Shown: one piece after another, positions 7,868 through 15,660 of the stretch
Layout of the letters: each line of letters begins with the position of its first letter
Position numbering within the stretch: position 1 is the first letter of the stretch
Source of the DNA: CALCHA01 sp035548175
GTDB taxonomy: Bacteria > Planctomycetota > Phycisphaerae > WQYP01
DNA length: 64,000 bases
Direction of reading: 5' to 3'
Assembly: GCA_035548175.1 (NCBI GenBank)
Contig: DASZTO010000015.1
Location: 7,272 to 71,271 of the forward strand
Position numbers and translations under genes: made by a program
The notes under the pieces: generated by a model
Told to the model about the DNA's origin: nothing
The model's input: only the letters and a program-made list of their open reading frames with translations
Databases searched by the model: none

Positions 7868-8272
7868 ATGCTGACGGAAATCGGGTTGGGCCTGTCGTGC
7901 CGGAGAGACGTGCTGCGGGTGGGGGAAAAGGCGGAGGATGGTGGAGCGGGGGCGCGGATAGTGGCGGCGGCGGGGGTGGAGGAAACGGTATGCCGGCTGC
8001 GGCCGGCGGGCGAGGGACGGCTGGTGCCGGTAACCGACGGCGAAGTGGCGGAGCTGGTTCTGGCCAAGCGCAAAAAGGACGTTGAGGAGGAGGAGGAAAT
8101 GGACGATGAGGAGGAGGAAGAAGAGGACGACCTCGAAGAAGACGAGGACGAAGACTTCGACGAAGACGATGAAGATGAGGATGAAGACGAATTCGAAGAA
8201 GAGTTCGAAGATGACGAACTCGACGACGATGACGACGACAACATCTTCTACGACGACGACGATGACGAATAA
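7868..8272 (+). CDS. Small protein with an extremely acidic C-terminal tail
   Basis: About 134 residues starting MLTEIGLGLSCRRDVLRVG, with AGGAGAGG well placed before the ATG at 7868. The N-terminal 70 residues could be a small beta-rich domain (RLRPAGEGRLVPVTDGEVAELVLAKRKK). The last 60 or so residues are almost all Asp and Glu, with single Phe, Leu and Tyr interruptions and the ending NIFYDDDDDE. Such tails occur in RNA polymerase delta subunits, chaperone-like proteins and DNA-mimic proteins; no family could be assigned. The gene is followed after about 50 bases by another small plus-strand gene, so the two may be co-transcribed. Confidence 0.62.
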   Translation: MLTEIGLGLSCRRDVLRVGEKAEDGGAGARIVAAAGVEETVCRLRPAGEGRLVPVTDGEVAELVLAKRKKDVEEEEEMDDEEEEEEDDLEEDEDEDFDEDDEDEDEDEFEEEFEDDELDDDDDDNIFYDDDDDE

Positions 8273-8321
8273 CAGATGACCGCGGCAGGTCCTCGTGGCT
8301 GCGGTCGACGAGGACCGCACC

Positions 8322-8867
8322 ATGAGCCAGAGCAGCACGGCCCCCAAGAGCAAGAAAGAACCAACCGCCAGCACGACGCCCGTCGCCGGGGAACCGGAGC
8401 AGACGGGCGTTCTCGTTGCGCCCCGGGATGCGGAAACCGATGCCGCGCCGGCGCCGGGGGCGACGGAACGGCGCAGCGGCAAGCAGGACGCGTGCGGAAC
8501 GGGATGCGGCCAGGGATGCGGCGGCAAATGCGGCGAGACGGATCGCCGGAAGGCGGTGGTCGATCGGCGCACGGGGCTGGATCGGCGGCTGGTGGATCTG
8601 GGCTCGCCGACGGGACTGGAGCGGCGGCGGGGTCCGGGACGGCGCCGGTCGGACGATCGGCGCAGCGCGGAGGAAGGGGAGATGACCGATGAGCAGTTTG
8701 AATTCGTGATGGCGATCGACACCTACAAGCGGTTGAACAACCGGCCGTTCCCGACGTGGACGGAAGTGCTGGAGGTGGTGAAGCAGTTGGGATATCGGAA
8801 GGTGGCGGCGTGCTCGATCAAGCTGCCCAACGCGAACGGGCGGGCGGTGGAAGAGGGAACGAATTAG
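8322..8867 (+). CDS. DRR-repeat protein with a Cys cluster, unknown function
   Basis: About 181 aa. The first third is polar and disordered; then comes a compact Cys cluster CGTGCGQGCGGKCG that could bind metal; then repeated Asp-Arg-Arg motifs (TDRRKAVVDRRTGLDRR and GRRRSDDRRS), a pattern I know from other planctomycete proteins; and a C-terminal helical domain of about 45 residues (MTDEQFEFVMAIDTYKRLNN ... WTEVLEVVKQLGYRKV). The ATG at 8322 has GAGGAC eight bases upstream; an ATG at 8295 is also in frame. A terminator follows the stop. Arg-rich motifs and the short helical end suggest binding to nucleic acid or another protein; this is an inference only. Confidence 0.65.
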   Translation: MSQSSTAPKSKKEPTASTTPVAGEPEQTGVLVAPRDAETDAAPAPGATERRSGKQDACGTGCGQGCGGKCGETDRRKAVVDRRTGLDRRLVDLGSPTGLERRRGPGRRRSDDRRSAEEGEMTDEQFEFVMAIDTYKRLNNRPFPTWTEVLEVVKQLGYRKVAACSIKLPNANGRAVEEGTN

Positions 8868-8913
8868 CCGGCGGGGCGAGGGCGGGACGAGAATAGACTG
8901 GGATGGAGAGAGT

Positions 8914-8952
8914 GATGCCGCCGGCGCAACGTCGCGCGGCATCTCTATTTTT
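8914..8952 (+). terminator. Rho-independent terminator between convergent genes
   Basis: GATGCCGC (8914-8921) pairs perfectly with GCGGCATC (8936-8943) and is followed by TCTATTTTT. It ends the DRR-protein transcript and overlaps the last codons of the converging Nudix gene. Confidence 0.75.
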
Positions 8953-9562
8953 GCGGGTCGGGCGGCGCGGGGGGGACGGGGGCGCGCGGGTGTTCGAGGG
9001 TGGCGAGGAAGGCGTCCGGGCTGGAGCAGTCGATGTGGACGGAGAAGAAATCGCGCGCGGCGGATGGTCCGGTGTGCAGCATGCGCGCGTGCTGACGGAT
9101 GAGGGGCCAGATGATTTCGCGGTCGGTGCGCGGGATCGGTAGGTCGTGGAGGCGTTCGGGATCGATCCATTCGAGGCGTCCTTCGGGAATGTCGCGCGGC
9201 GGGAAGTTGAGGGGGCGCGTGACCTCGAAGCAGAACATGAGCCAGTGGGTGGGCGCGGCGGCGTGGTCGTGAGGCAGCGGCGCGGCGGGGGCGTCGGCGG
9301 GGCGATCGGCGGGGGCGGCATAGGCGCGTTCCGAGACGATGCCCAGGAGGCGGATGTCGTCGAGGGAGAGCCGCTGGTCGATTTCCTCGTGAATTTCGCG
9401 CAGGGCGCAGGCGAAGGGGGATTCGCCGGTGGCCTGTTCGAGCTTTCCCCCGATGGGCGAGTAGAGGTCTTTGTTGGGAAAACGGCGGCGGTGGAGCAGG
9501 AGCATCTGTCGCTGGTCGTTGAAGACGTAGACGAGCACGGCGATCTTGTAGGCGGTGGTCAT
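8945..9562 (-). CDS. NUDIX hydrolase
   Basis: A 205-aa Nudix-fold protein, expected to hydrolyse a nucleoside diphosphate linked to some other moiety in the cytoplasm. The fold starts KIAVLVYVFNDQRQMLLLHRR and the Nudix helix is visible at about residues 38-62, with the catalytic core ALREIHEEID (REUxEE). The spacing between the first Gly-Gly and the first Glu is two residues longer than the GX5E consensus, because GGKLEQATGE replaces the common GGKLEPGE. The C-terminal third (WLMFCFEVTRPL ... WIDPERL) is normal for the family, followed by a Pro-rich tail. Substrate cannot be inferred. It converges with the upstream DRR-protein gene and shares a terminator region with it. Confidence 0.88.
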   Translation of the reverse strand: MTTAYKIAVLVYVFNDQRQMLLLHRRRFPNKDLYSPIGGKLEQATGESPFACALREIHEEIDQRLSLDDIRLLGIVSERAYAAPADRPADAPAAPLPHDHAAAPTHWLMFCFEVTRPLNFPPRDIPEGRLEWIDPERLHDLPIPRTDREIIWPLIRQHARMLHTGPSAARDFFSVHIDCSSPDAFLATLEHPRAPVPPAPPDPQK

Positions 9563-9692
9563 CGGCGGTTCCGGTCATGCGGGAAGAGGGGGTATTGTAG
9601 CGTGCGGGCGCGGGGCCGTAAGTTGTGCTGGCCGCGTGGCGGGCGGAGGAGTAGACTTGCGCGTGGTGGCGTGGCAGCGGCGGGGTGAAAGG

Positions 9693-12110
9693 ATGGCGGG
9701 CGTGAAGCGGTGGCGGCAATGGGCGGCAGGCGCGGCGGTGGCGACGGCGGCGCTGGGAGCGGCATGGGGCCAGGCGACGGAGGCGAGCGGCGAGGGGGCG
9801 GCGACGCAGGAAGCGTATGTGCCGCTGAAGGGGAAGATCGCTCCGGATCAACTGGCGGACGCGCAGGTGCTCAATTCGATCCACGGGGGCGTGGAGTATC
9901 TGCTCAAGCAACTGGACAACTACGAAAAGAAAATCACGCCGATACCGGACACGCTGCGCGGGACGTCGGGGGAGCTCAACGACGATGAACTGGGCCGGCT
10001 GATGCTGATCGTGTACACGCTGCTGTACATCGGAGAGGACACGGGAGATCCGCGGCTGCATTTTCGCACGGACCGGATGAAGATCGCGCTGGATGTGGTG
10101 CTGGAATGGGACGGGCGGGGCATGGGCGGGAACAGCTCGGGGCGCGACACGTATTCGACGTCGCTGCAGGCGCTGGCGCTGGCGCAGTTGCCGCAGACGG
10201 AGCAGGTGAAGGCGGCGATGGCGCGGGTGGCGACGCGCTTGATCGGCGGCGTGAAGCCGGACGGCGGCTATGGGTATCACCTGGATGCGGCATCCCACGA
10301 AGCGCACTGGGACCGGTCGAACAGCCAGTATGCGCTGCTGGGGATGTGGGCGGCGGCGGATTGGGGGACGCCGGTGGAAGAGGACATCTGGAGGCAGACG
10401 GATCGGTTCTGGCGCGGCGGGCAGAATCCGGACGGAGGCTGGGGGTACACCGGGACGGGCAACACGACCTACTCGATGACGGCGGCGGGCGTGGCGAGCC
10501 TGCTGGTGTGCGATGAGTTTTTGAACCGCACGCCGCAGCTCGATCCGCCGGTGGATACCGCCAAGGAGCGCGGCATGGACGCGCTGACGGCGGGATTCAA
10601 ACCCGAGAGCACGAATTACTATGCGCTCTACGGCCTGGAGCGCGCCAGCCTGGCGGGGGGGATCAAATACCTGGGCAAGGTGAACTGGTATCGCGCCGCG
10701 GCGGTGCAGGTGATGACGCACCAGCAGGAGGACGGCTCGTTCGAGGGGGGCGATTTTTACGGGGCGGATGGGATCGTGAACACCTGTTACTGCCTGCTGT
10801 TCCTGGCGCGCGGGCGGGCGCCGGTGCTGATGAACAAGCTGGAGTATCCGGGCGTGTGGAACGCGCGGCCCCGCGACAGCGCCAACGTGCATGCGTATCT
10901 GTCGAAGCAATTCGAGCGGCACTTGAACTGGCAGATCGAGTCGATCGACGCGCCGGCGGATGACTGGCTGGATGCGCCGATCATGCTGATCACGGGATCG
11001 AAGGCGCCGGACTTCACCGACGACGATGTGGCGAAACTCAAGGCTTTCGTCGACGCGGGGGGCATCGTGTTTTCGACGGCGGACGGCGGCTCGAAGGATT
11101 TCACCGATGCCATGCAGAAGTATGCGGAGGCGGTGGGGGGCGGGCAGTACAAATGGCGGCAATTGCCGAAGGATCATCCGCTGTACACGATTTACGGTCG
11201 TGCGCAGCATCCGATACCGCTGTTCGGCGTGAGCAACGGGATTCGGGAGTTGTGGATTCACAGTCCGGAGGATCTGGGGGCGGTGTGGCAGGCGCGGGAG
11301 ATGGTGAACGTGAAGGGGGTGTGGCAGCCGCCGGAGAAAAACAAGGAGGCGTGGGACGTGCCGGCGCGGCTCTTTTTTTACGCAGCGAGCCGGGCGGCGT
11401 TGCGGAGCAAGCTCGAGCCGTTGACGGTGCCCAAGCCCAGGACGCCGCCGGTGCGGACGGTGCGAGTGGCGGAGGTGCGTTTCGCGGGGAACTGGGATCC
11501 GGAGCCGGGCGCGTGGCCGCGGTTTGCGAAGCTGATGGCCAGCGAAGCGCATACGGAGGTGGCGGTGGATGTGACGGACGGCGCGGGGATCGACAAGCTG
11601 GCGGAGCGGCCGTCGCTGGCGCACCTGGCGGGCGTGGGGAATTTGAAGTTGACGCCGGCGGACGAGGCGGGGCTGAAGGGTTTCGTCAACAGCGGCGGGA
11701 CGCTGTTCGTGGAGGCGATGGGCGGCGACACGACGTTTGCGGCGCAGGGGCGGGCGCTGCTGGAGAAGCTGTTTCCCCAGGGGAAACTGGCGACGATCCC
11801 GCGGACCTACACGCTGTACAAGGGGGGCTTTTCGCCGGATGCGGTGACGATCGGGGATGTGGACTATCGCAAGAGCTGGGCGCTGGAGCATGGCCAGCAG
11901 ACGGCGCCGCGGCTGGAGTTCATGACGCTGAACAACCGGATGGCGGTGGTGTTTTCGGCGGAGGATGTGAGCAGCGGGCTCCTGGGGACGGAGACGTGGG
12001 GCGTGGGCGGTTACATGCCGGATTCGGCGGTGCCGATCGCGCGGAACCTGGTGCTGTTCGCGGGGGTGAACGATGCGCATCGGCCGGCGGGGGGGGAGGG
12101 GGGGAAGTGA
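9693..12110 (+). CDS. Secreted DUF4159-type protein with terpenoid-cyclase-fold repeats
   Basis: About 805 aa. A signal peptide (WAAGAAVATAALGAAWG) precedes an alpha/alpha-toroid domain (about residues 45-400) with repeated NPDGGWGYTGTG, KPDGGYGYHLDA and QEDGSFEGGDFYG motifs, as in prenyltransferase/squalene-cyclase-like repeats. The C-terminal half has two DUF4159-like Rossmann modules: the first around DDWLDAPIMLITGSKAPDFTDDDVAKLKAFVDAGGIV and the second around EAGLKGFVNSGGTLFVEAMGG. No cyclase catalytic DxDD motif was seen, so it is probably a binding or scaffold protein of the envelope. A related toroid protein lies at 28111-29217 next to the Bat-type cluster, which suggests a shared process. 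ATG at 9693 is preferred over the upstream in-frame ATG at 9555, which would put about 46 residues before the signal. Confidence 0.8.
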   Translation: MAGVKRWRQWAAGAAVATAALGAAWGQATEASGEGAATQEAYVPLKGKIAPDQLADAQVLNSIHGGVEYLLKQLDNYEKKITPIPDTLRGTSGELNDDELGRLMLIVYTLLYIGEDTGDPRLHFRTDRMKIALDVVLEWDGRGMGGNSSGRDTYSTSLQALALAQLPQTEQVKAAMARVATRLIGGVKPDGGYGYHLDAASHEAHWDRSNSQYALLGMWAAADWGTPVEEDIWRQTDRFWRGGQNPDGGWGYTGTGNTTYSMTAAGVASLLVCDEFLNRTPQLDPPVDTAKERGMDALTAGFKPESTNYYALYGLERASLAGGIKYLGKVNWYRAAAVQVMTHQQEDGSFEGGDFYGADGIVNTCYCLLFLARGRAPVLMNKLEYPGVWNARPRDSANVHAYLSKQFERHLNWQIESIDAPADDWLDAPIMLITGSKAPDFTDDDVAKLKAFVDAGGIVFSTADGGSKDFTDAMQKYAEAVGGGQYKWRQLPKDHPLYTIYGRAQHPIPLFGVSNGIRELWIHSPEDLGAVWQAREMVNVKGVWQPPEKNKEAWDVPARLFFYAASRAALRSKLEPLTVPKPRTPPVRTVRVAEVRFAGNWDPEPGAWPRFAKLMASEAHTEVAVDVTDGAGIDKLAERPSLAHLAGVGNLKLTPADEAGLKGFVNSGGTLFVEAMGGDTTFAAQGRALLEKLFPQGKLATIPRTYTLYKGGFSPDAVTIGDVDYRKSWALEHGQQTAPRLEFMTLNNRMAVVFSAEDVSSGLLGTETWGVGGYMPDSAVPIARNLVLFAGVNDAHRPAGGEGGK

Positions 12111-12122
12111 GGGAGGGGCAGT

Positions 12123-12128
12123 TATAAT
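12123..12128 (+). promoter_or_regulatory. -10 element (TATAAT) placing the dinB transcript start at its start codon
   Basis: A perfect TATAAT lies six bases before the GTG at 12135, so a transcript from here would start at or within a base or two of the start codon and be leaderless. No -35 consensus is seen in the G-rich DNA upstream. Confidence 0.5.
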
Positions 12129-12134
12129 CGGTGC

Positions 12135-13346
12135 GTGGAAGGCCGGCGAACCATTTTGCATGTGGACATGGACGCGTTTTTTGCGTCGGTGGAGCAGTTG
12201 GATCGGCCGGAGCTGCGCGGGAAGCCGGTGCTGGTGGGGCATGCGGGACCGCGCGGGGTGGTGGCGGCGGCGAGCTACGAGGCGCGGAAATTCGGGTGTC
12301 ACAGCGCCCAGCCGATGGCGGTGGCGCTCAGGAATTGTCCGGGGGCGATCGTGGTGGCGGGGCGTTTCGAGCGGTATCGGGAGTTGTCGCGGGAGGTGTT
12401 TGGGGTCTTGGAGCGGTATACGCCGCTGGTCGAGCCGGTGAGCATCGATGAAGCGTATCTGGATGTGACGGGTTGCGCGGTGGGAACACGAGGCGGACGT
12501 CCGTGCCACGCCCAGCATGGGGACGCGGAGGAAATGGCGGCGGGGATCAAGCGGGAGATTCGGGAGGCGACGGGGCTGACGGCGTCGGTGGGGGTGGCGC
12601 CGAACAAGTTTCTGGCGAAGCTGGCGTCGGACATGAAGAAGCCGGACGGGCTGATGGTGATCGGGGAGGAGGATGTGGAAAAGATTTTGCCGGGGCTGGC
12701 GGTGGGACGGTTGTGGGGGATCGGGAAGAAGACGGAGGCGGGGCTGGCGGGGGTGGGGATCAAGACGGTGGGGGATTTGCGGCGCATGCCGGCGGAATGG
12801 ATGGCGGCGCGGTTCGGCTCCTCGGCGGAGGCGATGCAGGCGCTGGCGTGGGGGCGCGACGAGCGGCAGGTGGTGCCGGATTCGGCGGCGAAATCGATCG
12901 GCCACGAGCAGACGTTTGAGACGAACGTGGGAGCGCCCGAAACGCTGCGGGAGGTGCTGCTGGAGCAGGTGGAGCAGGTGGCGGCGCGGGTGCGGCGGCA
13001 TGGACTTCTGGCGCGGCGGGTGACGGTGAAGATTCGGTTCGGAGATTTTCAAACGGTGACGCGTTCGCGCACACTGGCGGAAGGGACGGACCGCACGGAC
13101 GCGCTGCTGGAGGCGGCGGTGGGGTTGTTTGATGAATGGACGAAGCATTCGTTTTCTCCCGTGCGGCTGATCGGCGTGGCGGCGGGGGAGCTGGGAGGAC
13201 CGGCGGCGCAGTTGCCGCTGTTTGAGGATGCGGCGGAATCGCGGGCTGGGAAGGTGGACCGGGCGATGGATGCGATCAATGCGAAGTTCGGGAAGCGGGC
13301 GATTCACCGGGGCGGTCCGCCGCCGGCGCGGCGGGGTGGCCCTTGA
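12135..13346 (+). CDS. dinB: DNA polymerase IV (Y family)
   Basis: Error-prone translesion polymerase. The N-terminus ILHVDMDAFFASVEQLDRPELRGKPVLVG holds the first metal-binding Asp residues, and PVSIDEAYLDVTG the catalytic SIDE motif. The thumb (NKFLAKLASDMKKPDG, helix-hairpin-helix with GIGKKTEAGLAGVGIKTVGDL) and little-finger (KSIGHEQTFE ... RVTVKIRFGDFQTVTRS) domains follow; total about 403 aa. After YLDVTG there is an extra stretch, VGTRGGRPCHAQHGD, encoded by a copy of the dispersed palindromic repeat at 12484-12509; the frame is kept. The start is GTG with no ribosome site but a -10 box just upstream. The 3' end overlaps the convergent glycosyltransferase gene by 71 bases. Confidence 0.95.
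   Translation: MEGRRTILHVDMDAFFASVEQLDRPELRGKPVLVGHAGPRGVVAAASYEARKFGCHSAQPMAVALRNCPGAIVVAGRFERYRELSREVFGVLERYTPLVEPVSIDEAYLDVTGCAVGTRGGRPCHAQHGDAEEMAAGIKREIREATGLTASVGVAPNKFLAKLASDMKKPDGLMVIGEEDVEKILPGLAVGRLWGIGKKTEAGLAGVGIKTVGDLRRMPAEWMAARFGSSAEAMQALAWGRDERQVVPDSAAKSIGHEQTFETNVGAPETLREVLLEQVEQVAARVRRHGLLARRVTVKIRFGDFQTVTRSRTLAEGTDRTDALLEAAVGLFDEWTKHSFSPVRLIGVAAGELGGPAAQLPLFEDAAESRAGKVDRAMDAINAKFGKRAIHRGGPPPARRGGP
12484..12509. repeat. Palindromic repeat copy inside the dinB coding sequence
   Basis: GAAC, a degenerate palindrome (CACGAGGCG then GACGTCCGTG) and CCAC match the family layout found in intergenic DNA at 248-314, 20630, 22236 and 29329. Here it is read in frame and adds residues just after the DinB SIDE motif. 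Confidence 0.75.
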
Positions 13347-14634
13347 AGGCGTGGCCGGTGGGATTCTGGTGTTGGACGACGGCGGCGAGGGATTGGAGGG
13401 TGAGGTCGGCGGCGGTGGCCCAGGTGAAAAGGCTGGCGCGGTAAAGGCCGCGGTATTTGAGCTGGCGGCGATATTCGGCGTCTTCGAGGAGCCCGGCGAT
13501 GACCTGGCCCATGGCGTCGGCGTCATCGTGGGGGAAGTAGACGGCGGCGTCGTTGGCGACCTCGCGGAGGGAGCGCATGTCGGAGCAGCAGACGGCGGTT
13601 CCGCAGGCCATGGATTCGAGGACGCTGAGGCCGAAGCCTTCGAAGGAGGAAGCGCAGCAGGTGAGCGTGGCGGCGCGGTAGAGGGAGGCGAGTTCAGCGT
13701 TGGCGGGTCCGGCGACGAAGCGGAGTTTGTCGAGGACTCCCGCGGCGCGTGCTTCCGCGTAGAGGTCGGACATTTTCCAGTCGTCGCGGCCGGCGAGGAC
13801 CCAGAGCGGGGGCCGGCGGAGGTCGGGCGAGGCCCAGACGCGGCGCATGGCCAGGAGCATGCGAGCGTAGTTGCGGCGTGGGATGTCCGCGCCGACGGCG
13901 AGGATGTAGGGGCCGTTGATATCGTTTTCAGCGTGGATTTTGGCGCGGACGGGGAGGTCGGCGGCGGGCTGGAAGACGGGATCGATGCCGTTGTAAATGA
14001 CGTCGATCTTGGCGGGGGGGATGCGGTAGATGGCTTCGGCGTCGGATTTGGTCTGGGAGGAGACGGCGATGAAGCGGTCCGCGAAGCGGACGGAAGCGGC
14101 GGCGGCGCGGCGGAGGATGCGTGCTTCGCGCGTGCGGCGGACGAGCGGATCGAGCTCGTAGGAAAGATCGTGGAGGGTGGGGACGACGGGGCAGAGGCGG
14201 GTGCGCGGGATCACGGGGGTGAAGGCGTGGTAGACGTCGGGGCGGACGCGGGCGAGGGCGCGTGAAAGGGCGTTGAGCACGCGCGAGCCGGTGGGGAAGG
14301 GCAGGGGCATGGCGAAGCGGCCGATTTCGAGGGGGTGGAAATTCCAGGGGAGTTCGGCGAAGGAGGAATCGTCGAAGGCGTCGTCGTCATCGGGGCGGGC
14401 GTAGATGAGGTGGAACTCGTGAGCGCCGGCGGCGCCGCCGGCGCGGGAGGAGGCGGCCCAGGCGGCGAGCAGGTTGCGGGCGCGTTGTTCGGCGCCGCCG
14501 ACCTGGCGGGTGACGAGGGGCCGGGCATCGATGGCGATGATCATGGGGGTATTGGAGCGGGAGTCGGGCGTGGGCGTCAACTTCTCGGGGCGCGGGCGGA
14601 CGGTGCGGGCGGGGGTTGTGGCGAGCGTGTTCAT
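13276..14634 (-). CDS. Glycosyltransferase, GT4 family (GT-B fold)
   Basis: About 452 aa. The N-terminal donor-side domain begins at residue 31 with IIAIDARPLVTRQVGGAEQRARNLL and includes the acceptor-side DVYHAFTPVIPRTRLCPVVPTLHDLS; the C-terminal domain has PYILAVGADIPRRNYARML and the GT4 signature SSFEGFGLSVLESMACGTAV, with the EX7E pair (E of SFEGFG and E of LESMA). It probably adds a sugar to an exopolysaccharide repeat unit in the cytoplasm. AGGAGAAGGA precedes the ATG at 14634; the domain itself starts 30 residues later, so an internal start is possible. The gene is downstream of a CpsD-like ATPase and a Wzz-like protein on the same strand, which supports an exopolysaccharide role. Its 3' end overlaps that of dinB. 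Confidence 0.9.
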   Translation of the reverse strand: MNTLATTPARTVRPRPEKLTPTPDSRSNTPMIIAIDARPLVTRQVGGAEQRARNLLAAWAASSRAGGAAGAHEFHLIYARPDDDDAFDDSSFAELPWNFHPLEIGRFAMPLPFPTGSRVLNALSRALARVRPDVYHAFTPVIPRTRLCPVVPTLHDLSYELDPLVRRTREARILRRAAAASVRFADRFIAVSSQTKSDAEAIYRIPPAKIDVIYNGIDPVFQPAADLPVRAKIHAENDINGPYILAVGADIPRRNYARMLLAMRRVWASPDLRRPPLWVLAGRDDWKMSDLYAEARAAGVLDKLRFVAGPANAELASLYRAATLTCCASSFEGFGLSVLESMACGTAVCCSDMRSLREVANDAAVYFPHDDADAMGQVIAGLLEDAEYRRQLKYRGLYRASLFTWATAADLTLQSLAAVVQHQNPTGHAFKGHPAAPAADRPGESPASRTSH

Positions 14635-14670
14635 CGTTCCTTCTCCTCAGGATGGCGCGGTGCTGCGTGT

Positions 14671-15660
14671 TCAGGCGCGGGTGAGGATGCAGCCTTTGAC
14701 GGGGAGATTCATGGAGCGGAGGCGGCGGAGGTTTTTCTGGATTTTGCGGTAGGGGGTGTGGTGGAGCGCGGCGGTGAACAATATGCCTTCGGCGGCGGCG
14801 GCGAAGAGGCCGGCGTCGGGGAGGCCGGTGACGGCGGGGGTGTCGATGAGGATCCAGTCAAAGCTGGCGCGGAGGTGGCGGATCGTGGAGCGGAAGCCGG
14901 CGGAGACGAGGAGTTCGGCGGCGGCGGCGGGGGTGGTTTTGGCGCCGGCGGGCAGGAGGTAGAGGTTGTGCCAGGGGGTGGCCTGGACGAATTTGGCGAG
15001 GTCGGGATCGGGGGTGGCGATGAGCTCGGCGAGGCCCTGGGCGGCGGGGAGGTTGAGCATGCTGCTGAGGGAGCGGCGGCCGCCGGGTTCGAGGCAGCCG
15101 TCGACGAGGAGGACGCGGTTGGCGCGGAGCTCGACGAGGGAGAGGCCGAGGTTCATGGCGGTGACGGTTTTGCCTTCGCCGGGAAGGGAGGAGGTGATGA
15201 CGAGGGCCTGGGGGTCGCGCTTGGGGTTGGCGGACATGAGGCCGTCGCGGATGCGGCGGTATTCCTCGGCGATGGGGCCGGAACGATCGTGGTAAGCGAC
15301 AATGGCATGCGGGAGTTGGAGACGGCGCTTGGAGGCGTAATCTTCGACGACGGCTTCGACGGCTTTGGGGGCGCGCGGGGCGGGGGGCGGGGGGGCCTGG
15401 CGGAGGGCCTGGGTGAGTGCGTTGGGCGGGGCGGTGGGAGCGGATGGAGTTTGAGGGGCGGCGGTTTCGGTCGGCGCCGCGGGGGGTTGGTCTTTGCGGA
15501 GGATGACGGAGGCGAGGGAGGGTTCGGCGGGCGCGGGGGGCGGAGCGGGGTTGGCGGGGTCCTGCGGCGTGGCGGGCGCGGCGGCACCTGCTGCTTGTGC
15601 GTTGCGGAGGCGTTCGCGTTCTTCCTGGGCGCGTTTGAGGGCATCGGCGATGGAGCTCAT
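14671..15660 (-). CDS. CpsD/CapB-family ATPase (BY-kinase-like), exopolysaccharide regulation
   Basis: About 329 aa. Residues 1-125 are Pro/Ala-rich and likely disordered. Then come EEYRRIRDGLM and the P-loop ATPase core: Walker A SSLPGEGKTVTAMNLG, Walker A' RVLLVDGCLEPGG and Walker B FDWILIDTPAVTGLPDA. The layout is that of the cytoplasmic BY-kinase partner of a Wzc/CapA pair. Walker A' reads LLVDGCLE where active kinases usually have LLIDADLR, and there is no C-terminal tyrosine cluster, so autophosphorylation by the usual tail is doubtful. The start overlaps the stop of the Wzz-like gene by four bases (ATGA), indicating coupled translation. It lies just upstream of the glycosyltransferase gene. 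Confidence 0.88.
   Translation of the reverse strand: MSSIADALKRAQEERERLRNAQAAGAAAPATPQDPANPAPPPAPAEPSLASVILRKDQPPAAPTETAAPQTPSAPTAPPNALTQALRQAPPPPAPRAPKAVEAVVEDYASKRRLQLPHAIVAYHDRSGPIAEEYRRIRDGLMSANPKRDPQALVITSSLPGEGKTVTAMNLGLSLVELRANRVLLVDGCLEPGGRRSLSSMLNLPAAQGLAELIATPDPDLAKFVQATPWHNLYLLPAGAKTTPAAAAELLVSAGFRSTIRHLRASFDWILIDTPAVTGLPDAGLFAAAAEGILFTAALHHTPYRKIQKNLRRLRSMNLPVKGCILTRA

Noticed and set aside
7637..8722. A longer CoaD beginning far upstream
   Set aside because: The added 360 residues are antisense low complexity; the TTG at 7636 with GGAGAG matches the start of the family.
7620..13526. A minus-strand open frame of nearly 2000 codons
   Set aside because: It is antisense to coaD leader, acidic-tail, DUF4159 and dinB genes, and its product is Arg/Pro/His-rich low-complexity sequence typical of the reverse frame of GC-rich genes.
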